Assembly: GCF_051486985.1 (NCBI RefSeq)
Contig: NZ_JAHVDV010000036.1
Location: 1-49,762, forward strand
Direction of reading: 5' to 3'
Origin: CBFFRJ01 sp051486985
GTDB lineage: Bacteria > Pseudomonadota > Gammaproteobacteria > Enterobacterales > Enterobacteriaceae
DNA: 49,762 bases
Each line of letters starts with the position of its first letter. The first letter of the stretch is position 1. Of the stretch, positions 1 through 9,700 are shown in pieces. Below the pieces are notes generated by a model, which searched no databases, had not been told where the DNA came from, and saw nothing but the letters and a program-made list of their open reading frames with translations. Both the position numbers and the translations under genes were made by a program.

Positions 1-744
1 GGTCTGACCGTTGCTGCACGTAACGCTAACGATGGTATCTCCCTGGCGCAGACCGCTGAAGGCGCGCTGTCCGAAATCAACAACAACCTGCAGCGTGTTC
101 GTGACCTGACCGTTCAGGCGCAGAACAGCTCCAACTCTGCTTCTGACATNGACTCCATCCAGGCTGAAGTTAACCAGCGTATGGAAGAGATCAACCGNGT
201 TACCACGCAGACTGACTTCAACGGCATCAAAGTGCTGAACACCGGTTCCGGCACCAGCAGCTACAGCTTCCAGGTTGGCTCTAAAGATACTGAAACCATC
301 TCTGTTTCTATGAGCAAAAGCAACGATTACAACCTGTACAATGCTGGCACCAACACAACCTTTGACAACACTGCACAGACTGTTAATGGCAAAACACGTT
401 CCACCAAAGCAGAAGGCTTTGACGTACTGAGCGGTACTGTTGCATCCGGTGCGACCACGGGCACCGTTAACGGCTCTCCTCTGGCCGACATTGATAATGC
501 GATTAAAGCAGTAGACAGCCAGCGCAGCCTGCTGGGTGCGTCTCAGAACCGTTTTGAGTCCACCATCAGCAACCTGAACAACACCGTGAGCAACCTGACC
601 GCTGCCCGCAGCCGTATTCAGGACTCCGACTATGCGACCGAAGTGTCCAACATGTCCCGTTCGCAGATCCTGCAACAGGCTGGCTCTTCCGTACTGGCAC
701 AGGCCAACCAGGTTCCGCAGACCATGCTGTCCCTGCTGCGTTAA
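1..744 (+). CDS. fliC: Flagellin, copy 1 (5' end outside window)
   Basis: This is the 3' part of a flagellin gene, open from base 1 in frame 1 to TAA at 742-744. Flagellin is the secreted filament subunit. The visible part starts in the conserved N-terminal D1 helix (GLTVAARNANDGISLAQTAEG) and ends with the conserved C-terminal D0 helix (NQVPQTMLSLLR). Between them is a short Ser/Thr/Gly-rich variable segment. Bases 150 and 198 are N: codon 148-150 is Ile or Met, and codon 196-198 is CGN, which is Arg whatever the base. The first 110 nt are identical to the matching part of copy 3, and both Ns lie exactly in the 98-nt stretch missing from copy 3. The reads of these two copies were therefore probably merged. 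The promoter and start lie upstream of the window. Confidence 0.95.
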   Translation, partial: GLTVAARNANDGISLAQTAEGALSEINNNLQRVRDLTVQAQNSSNSASDXDSIQAEVNQRMEEINXVTTQTDFNGIKVLNTGSGTSSYSFQVGSKDTETISVSMSKSNDYNLYNAGTNTTFDNTAQTVNGKTRSTKAEGFDVLSGTVASGATTGTVNGSPLADIDNAIKAVDSQRSLLGASQNRFESTISNLNNTVSNLTAARSRIQDSDYATEVSNMSRSQILQQAGSSVLAQANQVPQTMLSLLR

Positions 745-765
745 TCGCAAACGCTTTAATGACAG

Positions 766-794
766 TAAAAGCGCCGCTTGCGGCGCTTTTTTTA
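766..794 (+). terminator. Rho-independent terminator of flagellin copy 1
   Basis: GC-rich hairpin AAGCGCCGC-TT-GCGGCGCTT followed by a run of seven or more T, 25 nt after the stop codon. The same hairpin follows copy 2, so it was duplicated together with the gene. Confidence 0.9.
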
Positions 795-843
795 TTAGTA
801 AATTCAGCAGGTTATGGCAAGAATAAAATTATCAAAAAAGATC

Positions 844-870
844 TAAAGCATTTGTTCAGGTCGTCGATAA
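844..870 (+). promoter_or_regulatory. Sigma28 (FliA) promoter of flagellin copy 2
   Basis: TAAA at 844-847, a 15-nt spacer, then GTCGATAA at 863-870. The FliA consensus is TAAA-N15-GCCGATAA, so only one -10 base differs. It lies 68 nt before the start codon, as expected for a class 3 flagellar promoter. Confidence 0.9.
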
Positions 871-938
871 CTATTATGACGGTGATGACGCCACTGGCCT
901 TTACCGGATCTTACATTTACTAATGAAGGAATTTCACC

Positions 939-1841
939 ATGGCTGTTATCAATACTAACACCCTGTCTCTGACGACTCAGAATAACCTGACTAAATCTCA
1001 GTCTTCTCTGGGTACTTCTATTGAACGTCTGTCTTCCGGCCTGCGTATCAACAGCGCAAAAGACGACGCAGCGGGTCAGGCAATTGCAAACCGCTTTACG
1101 TCCAACATCAACGGCCTGACCGTTGCTGCACGTAATGCTAACGATGGTATCTCTCTGGCACAGACCGCTGAAGGCGCGCTGTCTGAGATCAACAACAACT
1201 TGCAGCGTATCCGTGACCTGACCGTTCAGGCGCAGAACAGCTCCAACTCTGCTTCTGACATCGACTCCATCCAGGCTGAAGTTAACCAGCGTATGGAAGA
1301 AGTTAACCGTGTTACCACGCAGACTGATTTCAACGGCATCAAAGTGCTGAACACCGGTTCCGGTACCAACAGCTACAGCTTCCAGGTTGGCTCTAAAGAT
1401 ACTGAAACCATCTCTATCTCCATGAGCAAAAGTAACGACTACAACCTGTTTAACACTTCTGCAGCAAGCGGTTCAACGGGTGGTGTGGTTAATGGTAACA
1501 AACGTGCAACCTCTGCAGAAGGCTTCGACGTACTGAGCGGTACCGTAGCTTCTGGCGGCGGCACTGATGGTTCCCCGCTGGCCGACATCGATGCGGCAAT
1601 CAAAGCGGTGGACAGCCAGCGCAGCCTGCTGGGTGCGTCTCAGAACCGTTTCGAGTCCACCATCACCAACCTGAACAACACCGTGAGCAACCTGACCGCT
1701 GCCCGCAGCCGTATTCAGGACTCCGACTACGCGACCGAAGTGTCCAACATGTCCCGTTCGCAGATCCTGCAACAGGCTGGCTCTTCCGTACTGGCGCAGG
1801 CCAACCAGGTTCCGCAGACCATGCTGTCCCTGCTGCGTTAA
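939..1841 (+). CDS. fliC: Flagellin, copy 2 (intact, 300 aa)
   Basis: Complete flagellin of 300 residues, much shorter than E. coli K-12 FliC (about 500). It consists almost only of the D0/D1 domains. The N terminus (MAVINTNTLSLTTQNNLTKS) and the C-terminal helix (QVPQTMLSLLR) are canonical. The variable centre is about 70 residues, rich in Gly, Ser and Thr, and has no visible D2/D3 domain. The ATG has an AAGGAA ribosome site and sits behind its own sigma28 promoter, with its own terminator downstream. Its ends are nearly identical to copies 1 and 3, whereas the centre differs (for example NTSAASGSTGGVVNGNKRATS). That pattern fits gene conversion of the ends. The Ser/Thr residues of the centre are the likely acceptors for the glycan made by the neighbouring genes (inference). 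Confidence 0.97.
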   Translation: MAVINTNTLSLTTQNNLTKSQSSLGTSIERLSSGLRINSAKDDAAGQAIANRFTSNINGLTVAARNANDGISLAQTAEGALSEINNNLQRIRDLTVQAQNSSNSASDIDSIQAEVNQRMEEVNRVTTQTDFNGIKVLNTGSGTNSYSFQVGSKDTETISISMSKSNDYNLFNTSAASGSTGGVVNGNKRATSAEGFDVLSGTVASGGGTDGSPLADIDAAIKAVDSQRSLLGASQNRFESTITNLNNTVSNLTAARSRIQDSDYATEVSNMSRSQILQQAGSSVLAQANQVPQTMLSLLR

Positions 1842-1863
1842 TCGCACACGTCTTGATGACAGT

Positions 1864-1889
1864 AAAAGCGCCGCTTGCGGCGCTTTTTT
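1864..1889 (+). terminator. Rho-independent terminator of flagellin copy 2
   Basis: Hairpin AAAAGCGCCGC-TT-GCGGCGCTTTT with a T tract, identical in stem to the one after copy 1. Confidence 0.9.
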
Positions 1890-1939
1890 GCATTTGCATT
1901 TATATGCTTTCCGGACAGATAAATAGATTAAGAAATAAC

Positions 1940-1966
1940 TAAAGCATTTCCTCATAGCGTCGATAA
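1940..1966 (+). promoter_or_regulatory. Sigma28 (FliA) promoter of flagellin copy 3
   Basis: TAAA at 1940-1943, a 15-nt spacer, then GTCGATAA at 1959-1966, the same boxes as for copy 2. Each flagellin copy is therefore its own FliA-dependent unit. Confidence 0.9.
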
Positions 1967-2034
1967 CTAATATGACGGTGATGACGCCGCTGGCCCTTAC
2001 CGGAACTTACATTTATCAATGAAGGAACTACATC

Positions 2035-2854
2035 ATGGCTGTTATTAATACTAACACCCTGTCGCTGACGACTCAGAACAACCTGACTAAATCACAGTCT
2101 TCTCTGGGTACTTCGATTGAACGCCTGTCTTCCGGTCTGCGTATCAACAGCGCGAAAGATGACGCCGCAGGTCAGGCTATCGCTAACCGCTTTACGTCTA
2201 ACATTAATGGTCTGACCGTTGCTGCACGTAACGCTAACGATGGTATCTCCCTGGCGCAGACCGCTGAAGGCGCGCTGTCCGAAATCAACAACAACCTGCA
2301 GCGTGTTCGTGACCTGACAGACTGACTTCAACGGCATCAAAGTCCTTGATACTAAAGCAGGGACTGCGAGCTACAGCTTCCAGGTTGGCTCTAAAGATAC
2401 CGAAACTATTGCCATTACTATGAGCTCCAGTAATTCATACAACCTGCACTTCTCAGGTGCCAGCACCACGTATGACAACACTGCTCAAACTGTAAACGGC
2501 AAAACGCGCAGTACTAAAGCAGAAGGTTTTGATGTTCTTAGCGGAACCGTTGCCTCTAGCGCAACCGGTGGTTCTGCAAACGGTTCACCATTAGCTGACA
2601 TTGATGATGCCATCAAAGCAGTAGACAGCCAGCGCAGCCTGCTGGGTGCGTCTCAGAACCGTTTCGAGTCCACCATCACCAACCTGAACAATACCGTGAG
2701 CAACCTGACCGCTGCCCGCAGCCGTATTCAGGACTCCGACTACGCGACCGAAGTGTCCAACATGTCCCGTTCGCAGATCCTGCAACAGGCTGGCTCTTCT
2801 GTACTGGCGCAGGCCAACCAGGTTCCGCAGACCATGCTGTCCCTGCTGCGTTAA
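2035..2854 (+). pseudogene. fliC: Flagellin, copy 3, apparently frameshifted by a 98-nt deletion (possible assembly artefact)
   Basis: The N-terminal half runs from ATG 2035 in frame 1 and stops at 2323-2325 just after the residues RVRDLT. The C-terminal half is open in frame 2 from about 2318 (QTDFNGIKVLDTKAG...) to TAA at 2852-2854. Alignment with copies 1 and 2 shows 98 nt missing between GACCTGAC (2311-2318) and AGACTGAC (from 2319). In copy 1 the missing stretch is 111-208, which contains both ambiguous bases of that gene. This is best explained by reads of the two copies being assembled into copy 1 only, so the real gene is probably intact. A true deletion with one base of microhomology cannot be excluded. 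The promoter, ribosome site, both conserved termini and a terminator are all present. Confidence 0.85.
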
Positions 2855-2869
2855 TCGAACGCAATGGCA

Positions 2870-2897
2870 AAAGGGCATCTTCGGATGCCTTTTTTTA
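2870..2897 (+). terminator. Rho-independent terminator of flagellin copy 3
   Basis: Stem GGCATC-TTCG-GATGCC followed by seven or more T. Its sequence is unlike the terminators of copies 1 and 2, so copy 3 marks the original end of the array. Confidence 0.88.
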
Positions 2898-3057
2898 TAG
2901 GGTTTAGTGACAATCGCCGGATATAAGCCCTTTTCTGTAACCTTTTTTCCCTCTCAATATCCCGCTGTTACCGCACAATATCGTATGACTACCGCTGTGC
3001 CTTTTTAACATGCCGCACGATGCAGGCGGGCACTTCCGACGATGTTGAGGATGACAG

Positions 3058-6000
3058 ATGCGAAGTATATTAATCAGCGTCGATAAGCTAGACGTTTACT
3101 CTGCCCAGACCACTGAAGCGCTGGATATCGCCGACGCATTACTGGCATCAGGCTGGCAAGTTGATATCGTGACGTCTGCCGCCGGCAAAGTGCTGAACCA
3201 TGAGATTGAACAACGCGCGTTAACAGGGCGTTTTAATGTCATCACCTCTTCCCGTGGGAGCCTGGCTACCCGTTACGACGCCATCTGGATCTATCGTGGT
3301 TATTTCAATGAGAGTCTGCTCACCGCGTTAAGGGAAGCGCGTCTGAGCGGTGCCATGATTTTCCGTCACTTCAGCGACTACAACGATCTCTATATTCCTT
3401 ATGGTGTGCAGCTAGAAAACCAGCTCGCCACCCTGACGCTTGGCCAGTCTGGCCGTAGTAACGACATTCTGCTGCAAACCGGCATAGAGCGCGCGCAGTT
3501 ACAAACGCTGCCCTGGACCGTCGCTGAGAAATTTGCCACCTATCAGCGAACCCGCATGGCGCAGGGGCTGCAAAAAGTCCTCTACGTTGCCCCTAATATG
3601 ACTGCTGAGATGTACGAGATCCAGCAAAAGGCAGGGGAGGAGGGGATTACCCTCGACTGGCTGGATCTCTCATCGCAGGCCACGGGTGTTGAGCCGGCCT
3701 GGCTTGAACAGTATGACGTCGTTATCGGTAATGAAGACACCGTGCCTAAAGCGTTGTCGCTCGGCATTCCGCTCTTTCTGGCCATTGAAGGGTATGTTGA
3801 AGGGTATCTCAATGAAGAGAACATTGCCCGGCATGAGAATGAACACTTCTGCGCCCAGACGCTGCGTAACTGCCCGGATGCAGAAGAGTGGCTTGAGTTA
3901 CTGAAAAGCGGTTATGAGAGTGCCGTCCAGTGGACTACGACCAGTCGCGCTCAGTTGACAGAAAAATGGCGTCTGGGACGCAGCCTGGAGGCCATTTTTG
4001 CTCAACCGCTGGCGGAAAAACCGCTGCACATTGATGAAAAAGCACACTATGCGTTGAGTTTCCACAGCAAAGCGGTACTCGCGCAACAGTCAACGGACTA
4101 CTCCATGTCCCGCTGGCTTGAGGACCGCAAGCTGAGCTCTGCCCGCCGGGCGACGTTACTCTCTTTAGCGGAACGCCATCCGGAAAAGGGCAGCATCGGT
4201 GTGATTGTTATCGATAAACATTCAGATGCGGCGGCCCGCGAACAGACACTGGCCTCAGTGAACGCGCAATCGTTACGCCCCGCAAGCGTTGATATTATCA
4301 GCGACCAGGTGAATCCGGTTAACGCTGTCAACACGCTGTTAGCTGAGCGTCACGCGGATGCGATGCTGGTGATACCGGCTGGGTTCACCCTGCTGGACGA
4401 CGCGCTGTTGCGCTTTTGCGAGCAGCGCCTGCACCAGCCCAATGCCTGGCTGTTTTACTGCGATGAGCTGACCCGCGTAGAAAACGGTGAGCCGCAGCTG
4501 ACCATTCGCCCGGATGTAAATATCGATCTGCTGCGTGGCGTACCCTACGTTGGCGAGGTTCTGTTGTTCTCGCGCGATATCGCCTTGCAGTGTGGCGGGC
4601 TGGACACGCGTTATTCCCACGCCCCGTTAATCGATCTGCTCTGGCGCTTTGTTGAAGCGCAGGGGGCAGGGGCGCTCGGACGGGTGCCGGACGTACTGGT
4701 AGAGAACCCTGCCTCTCCATCACTGTGGATGAACTCGGCCGAGGTACAGGCGGAGTGCCAGCAGATCCTGCTTGCTCACCTGGCCCGACTGGGGATTAGC
4801 GCCACGCTGGAAGAGGGTATGGCACCGGGGATCGCACGGGTACGCTACCACTGGGATGCCGCTCCGCTGGTTTCAGTGATCATCCCCACGCGCGACCGGT
4901 TTGCGCTGCTCAAACGCTGCGTTGAAAGCCTGATGGAAAAGACGCGCTATACCCGCTACGAACTTTTAATTGTGGATAACCAGTCCGTAGAGGAGGATGC
5001 CTGTCGCTTTCTCAACGATCTGGCGGACTCCGGGATCGATCAGGTCCGCGTTTTACGCTACGACGCCCCTTTCAATTTCGCCGAAATTAACAATGCCGCG
5101 TCTCAGCAGGCCCGCGGGGAGGTGCTGCTATTCCTCAATAATGATTGCGAAATCATCGAGGGTGACTGGCTGGGTACGATGGTCGAGCAGGTTCTGCGCC
5201 CTGAAGTCGGGGTGGTAGGGGCACGGCTGGAGTATGGTGATGGTCGCATTCAACACGGTGGCTATCTGGTTGGGGTTGGGCCGGGTGTGGAAGTGGCCTT
5301 CGACGGGGCTGACGGCAACAGCAATGGCTATCAGCACTACCTGAAAACGCCGCGCAACCTCTCCGCTGTCAGCGCATCCTGCATGATGGTGCGAAAAGAG
5401 GTCTTCTTCGCGCTGAATGGCTTCCATCAGGAGGCGCTCCCCCTTTACCTTGCTGATGTGGATTTCGGGCTACGGGCACAAAAGTCAGGTTATCTCAATG
5501 TCTGGACCCCTTACGCACGTGTGAAACATATGGGCGGGGCAACCCGCTTAATGGGTCAGCAGTTTAAGGTTCAGGAACGGCCCCTTCGCGAAGACTACGC
5601 GACCTTACGCCGCGAGTGGAAGCAGGGCGTACTGGCGGAACCTGCCTACCATCCCTTAATGCAGAAAACCGGTAAGCTTTTCACCCTGAGCGAACACACG
5701 GCGCGTTTTCATGAGCCTCTGCCCGGGAGACCGCTACCCGTGATGCTGGCGCATCATATTAACTGGCAGGGAAACGGTCACCACCGGGTTATGCAACCTT
5801 TTAAAGCGCTCGAACGCCATTATCACATGGAAGGGGCGCTCATCAACGCCATTCCCGGGCTTATGGAAACGACGCAGTTACAACCTGACGTGGTGCTGCT
5901 TGAGCTGGTCACCGGTAGCCGTTTCCCGGAAATCATTACCCAGCTGCGTGAGATAAATAACGCAAAAATTATTCTGGAATATGACGATAACCTACTGAAT

Positions 6001-6711
6001 ATCCCGCTTAAAAATGGTTCGCGACAGCACTTCCCACAAAAGGCGCTAAAGACATTTCGCAAAGTGCTGGACAGCGCGGACTGGTTGGTAGTCTCAACCG
6101 AACCGCTGGCGGAAGCCTATAGCCGTTTCCATTCGGACATCCGTGTGGCGCTGAACCGCCTGGCTCCGGATCAGTGGGGACATCTGCAAAGCCAGCGTGG
6201 CGTGGGTGAGAAGATCCGTATCGGGTGGGCTGGTGGCAGTTCTCACCGCGGCGATCTGGAGATCCTGTTACCACTTATAAAAGCGCTGGAAGGGCAGGTA
6301 GAGTGGGTCTTTATGGGGATGAAGCCACGCAATATCCGCTGCGAGTTCCATCCAGGGGTCCCGTTTGATATGTACCCTGAAAAACTGGCATCCCTGAACC
6401 TCGACCTCGCGCTGGTTCCGCTCGAAGTGAATCATTTTAACGAGTGCAAAAGTAACCTGCGTCTGCTGGAAATTGGCACCTGCGGCGTTCCCATTATTGC
6501 AACAGATCTGATGCCTTATCGCTGTGGATTGCCGGTTACGCTGGTTGAAAACCGGTTTAAAGACTGGATGAATGCCATACAGGCCTATATCAATGATCCG
6601 CTGTTACGGGCGCGCCAGGGCGATGCGCTGCGTGAGGCGGTCCACCGTGACTGGTATCTGCGCGATGCGGGACTGGATGACTGGCGTAAAGCGTGGTTAC
6701 CCGCGCGCTGA
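3058..6711 (+). CDS. Giant multi-domain glycosyltransferase, candidate flagellin glycosyltransferase
   Basis: A 1217-residue cytoplasmic protein with no signal peptide. Residues 1-300 form a Rossmann-like glycosyltransferase-type region (MRSILISVDKLDVYSAQT). Around 602-850 is a GT2 (GT-A fold) domain: PLVSVIIPTRDR at about 602, the metal-binding NNDCE at 694-698, and ADVDFGL at about 799. Residues 890-1217 form a GT-B-like module with RIGWAGGSSHRGD near 1052 and a sugar-nucleotide-site-like segment (ECKSNLRLLEIGTCGVP) near 1125. The start has TGAGGA upstream. The gene follows the flagellin array directly and ends at a terminator shared with a convergent paralogue. Its position between flagellin and fliA suggests it glycosylates flagellin or builds the glycan chain. 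The sugar and acceptor are unknown, and an O-antigen-type role is less likely in this location. Confidence 0.85.
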   Translation: MRSILISVDKLDVYSAQTTEALDIADALLASGWQVDIVTSAAGKVLNHEIEQRALTGRFNVITSSRGSLATRYDAIWIYRGYFNESLLTALREARLSGAMIFRHFSDYNDLYIPYGVQLENQLATLTLGQSGRSNDILLQTGIERAQLQTLPWTVAEKFATYQRTRMAQGLQKVLYVAPNMTAEMYEIQQKAGEEGITLDWLDLSSQATGVEPAWLEQYDVVIGNEDTVPKALSLGIPLFLAIEGYVEGYLNEENIARHENEHFCAQTLRNCPDAEEWLELLKSGYESAVQWTTTSRAQLTEKWRLGRSLEAIFAQPLAEKPLHIDEKAHYALSFHSKAVLAQQSTDYSMSRWLEDRKLSSARRATLLSLAERHPEKGSIGVIVIDKHSDAAAREQTLASVNAQSLRPASVDIISDQVNPVNAVNTLLAERHADAMLVIPAGFTLLDDALLRFCEQRLHQPNAWLFYCDELTRVENGEPQLTIRPDVNIDLLRGVPYVGEVLLFSRDIALQCGGLDTRYSHAPLIDLLWRFVEAQGAGALGRVPDVLVENPASPSLWMNSAEVQAECQQILLAHLARLGISATLEEGMAPGIARVRYHWDAAPLVSVIIPTRDRFALLKRCVESLMEKTRYTRYELLIVDNQSVEEDACRFLNDLADSGIDQVRVLRYDAPFNFAEINNAASQQARGEVLLFLNNDCEIIEGDWLGTMVEQVLRPEVGVVGARLEYGDGRIQHGGYLVGVGPGVEVAFDGADGNSNGYQHYLKTPRNLSAVSASCMMVRKEVFFALNGFHQEALPLYLADVDFGLRAQKSGYLNVWTPYARVKHMGGATRLMGQQFKVQERPLREDYATLRREWKQGVLAEPAYHPLMQKTGKLFTLSEHTARFHEPLPGRPLPVMLAHHINWQGNGHHRVMQPFKALERHYHMEGALINAIPGLMETTQLQPDVVLLELVTGSRFPEIITQLREINNAKIILEYDDNLLNIPLKNGSRQHFPQKALKTFRKVLDSADWLVVSTEPLAEAYSRFHSDIRVALNRLAPDQWGHLQSQRGVGEKIRIGWAGGSSHRGDLEILLPLIKALEGQVEWVFMGMKPRNIRCEFHPGVPFDMYPEKLASLNLDLALVPLEVNHFNECKSNLRLLEIGTCGVPIIATDLMPYRCGLPVTLVENRFKDWMNAIQAYINDPLLRARQGDALREAVHRDWYLRDAGLDDWRKAWLPAR

Positions 6712-6732
6712 CACTCCGCTGCCAGCGCACGT

Positions 6733-6770
6733 AAAAAAAGCCGGAACAGATTGCTGTTCCGGCTTTTTTT
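6733..6770. terminator. Bidirectional terminator between the two convergent glycosyltransferases
   Basis: Near-perfect hairpin: a run of A, AGCCGGAACAG-ATTG-CTGTTCCGGCT, then a run of T. The A and T runs let it work on both strands. It touches the stop codon of the minus-strand gene. Confidence 0.9.
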
Positions 6771-9700
6771 TAGTCCGGCAACCAACAGCGTGCATAACTG
6801 AGCAGTGCTTCGCCCTGCAGGAAGCCATCTTTCTCTACCCCGGCTTTCAGCATGTCTCCCAGTTTATGCGTGGCACTGAGATCGCTCAGATGCATCTCTA
6901 TCGCATCACGCCAGTGGCGGGAGCGGTTTTCAACGCGCGTCACCGCAAGGGTGTTGCGAAGGCTGATGATGTCGCTGCATATCACCGGTACGCCGCAGGC
7001 GCCGAACTCCAGTAACCGCACGGGGCTCAGATTGCGGTTCCACGGGGTGTCTGCCATCGGCAGTAGCGCCAGATCGAGGTTCAGTGAGGCAAGCTTAGAG
7101 GCAAACCGCTCAGGAGTGACGGCTGCATGAAACTCGCAGACCAGCGGACGCAGGGAGGGGGGACAGTAACCGAAGAAAATCCACTCCACGCGGTCAGCAA
7201 ATTGGGCGATGAGCTTGTGGATGATTTCCAGATCGGCAACGTTTCTTGCATCCCCAACCCAACCAATGCGGGGTTTCTGACCTGCATGGCGCAAACTGGT
7301 TAGCATCCCCCATTCGGACGGTGCGAGACGAGTGGGGAGTACGCGAATATCCGGGTGCCATCCGGCACAGCTCTCGGCCATGACATCGCTTGCCACCACC
7401 AGACGATCGACCCCGGCCACGGTGACGCGCAGTGCACCGGAAATATCCTGCGGATAGTGCTCTCTGGCACTGGCATTTGCTGCAAGCGCCGGCAGATAGT
7501 CGTCCAGATCGAACACGGTCATGACGCCGGTAATTTTTCTGTTACGTTGCAGCCACTCAGTCATGAACGGCATTATCTGTCGTTGCAGAATAACCGACGC
7601 CGGATTAAACCTCGCCAGATCAACATACTGCCTGGCATGGTGGCTGATTATGCCGTTCACCAGTCCCGCATCCCGCAGGGTAGTAAAGGTGGCGGTCAAA
7701 CGCTGGTGACCATTGACGTGCTTATCGAGCACAAAGGGCATCACCAGCGGCTGAGGCCGCCAGTGCAGAGGTTGCCAGAGTGCGGGGTCGTCCAGCACCA
7801 GCTCGAACCCACCGTTATCCAGCGACAAATTCGGGTTGTAAGCGGGGTCATTAGCAATGAGCGGCAGCCATTTTTGGTACATCACATCCTGCTCCGCCAT
7901 AAAACGCTGGCGCTTCTTCTCCTGGACCGTTTTATCGACGTGCTTCTGACTCACGCTCCCTTCATGCATGACGACAGCATGGGGTGTCCAGACGGTAAGG
8001 TAGCCTGCCTGACGTGCTTTCAGGCATAAATCGACGTCGTTATAGGAGACGGTGAAATTCACCTCATCAAGACCACCCACCTCTTCATACAGCGATTTGC
8101 GAATAAGCAGACAGGCCGCCGTCACCACATTGTAGTTCTGGTCCACCTGCAAACGTTGCATGTAACCGGGGCGGTCGTGTTCACTGTCAATAAACGGATG
8201 GTCGGCCGGCCCGCGCAGGCCAAGCACTACGCCTGCATGCTGAACGCGGCCGGTCGGGTAGAGTAGTTTGGCACCGACAATGCCGACTTCCGGTCGCAGG
8301 CCATGATTGAGCAGATGATCCAGCCAGTCGCTGCTGATAATGGCCGTATCGTTGTTAAGAAGAACCAGATACTCGCCTCTCGCTTCCCGTGCCGCCATGT
8401 TATTGATGGCGGAGTAGTTAAAGGGATGCGGGTAACGCAATACGCGTATGCGATTCGGATCGATGGCAGACACCCCCTCAAGCCACTGCAGCGCTTCGGG
8501 CGTTTCGCTGTTATTGTCCACGATCAGGAGTTCATAGTTAGGGTAGCGGGTCTTCTCCAGCAGGCTGGTCACACAAGGGATCAGTACGGCGAGCTGATCT
8601 TTGGTCGGTATAATAATCGACACCAGCGGCTGTTGCCCGTGGTGATAGCGCAGGGCGTAAAGACCGTTTTGTGGTGCCTCCACCACCCCATTCGGGTAAC
8701 CGCGGTGGTGCAGATGCTGGGTTAGTATGGCGACCTCTTCCGGATGGGTTGCCAGTAGTGGCGGGTGCGCAGTCACGAATGGCTCAGGCAGATGGCCGGC
8801 AAACTGAATGCCTTTGTGCTCAATCAGGCGGGTTATCATCTCAAACTGCCAGGCCGTGGGGTATTGCGGATTAAAACCGCCGAGCGCCAGCAGGGCGTCG
8901 ATACGAAAAATCCAGTGCCGCGCCATCTCGGCCGGGCAGCTCAGCAGCAGGTCGAGGTTAAAATCAGGGCGCAGTGCGGTGCCCACAATTTGATCGTCTG
9001 CCTGGTAAATTTCATCAGCGTAAATTGCATCGCATCCCGCCGCACTGTCCAGAGCGAGATCGAACGTCAGCAGGCCGCTGTTGATAAGCGTCTCGCCGGC
9101 CTGTAAGAAGAGGAACCAGTCCCCCGGATAGCGGGCTAAGATTTCGTTAATGACAGAGACGCGTTCATGGGCAGGCGCTACCACCGTCTTGACTTCCAGC
9201 CCGCTGGCATCACTGCATAACACCACGGGATCAATCTTCAGGCCATAGCCGGTATAGCTTTTCAGGCTTTCGAGCGTGAGGGCGACGTCATCGGGGGAAG
9301 GGACGGGATTATCAATGATCACGCGTAACGTCTGTTGGGTTCCACGGCTGAGTTGATAAGCCTCTGCGAGGCCCTGCTGTTGTGTGGTGAGATGATGGGA
9401 CGTTAACCACTGTCGGATTTGCCAGGTGCGATAATCCTTTTCAGACTGCTGTAACGACACATAAACCCCGTGCAGCAGATTCTCCTGCTGCACATTTTCA
9501 GGATCGTTCATGGGGGCTACACGTACCCACTGATTTTGCTCTTTATCGCCTTTATACCAGCCAAGTTCACGAATAGCCTGAGGCATGCGGGTATAGGTCC
9601 GGTTGACGAGATCCCGGAACTGCTCGGTTTTGGCAAGCTGACTGCTTTGCGATTCGGTTACGCGGAAAGCGGAGAGCGTATCGGCAATAAAGGCCAGGTT

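Noticed and set aside
1473..1955. Long minus-strand frame opposite flagellin copy 2 (160 codons), with similar ones opposite copy 3
   Set aside because: Antisense shadow of a conserved G+C-rich coding sequence; no ribosome site, no family resemblance, and it recurs only because the flagellin ends repeat.
7355..8029. 224-codon plus-strand frame inside the minus-strand glycosyltransferase
   Set aside because: The opposite strand encodes clear GT-B-like and GT2 motifs throughout; the plus frame has no domain or ribosome site.
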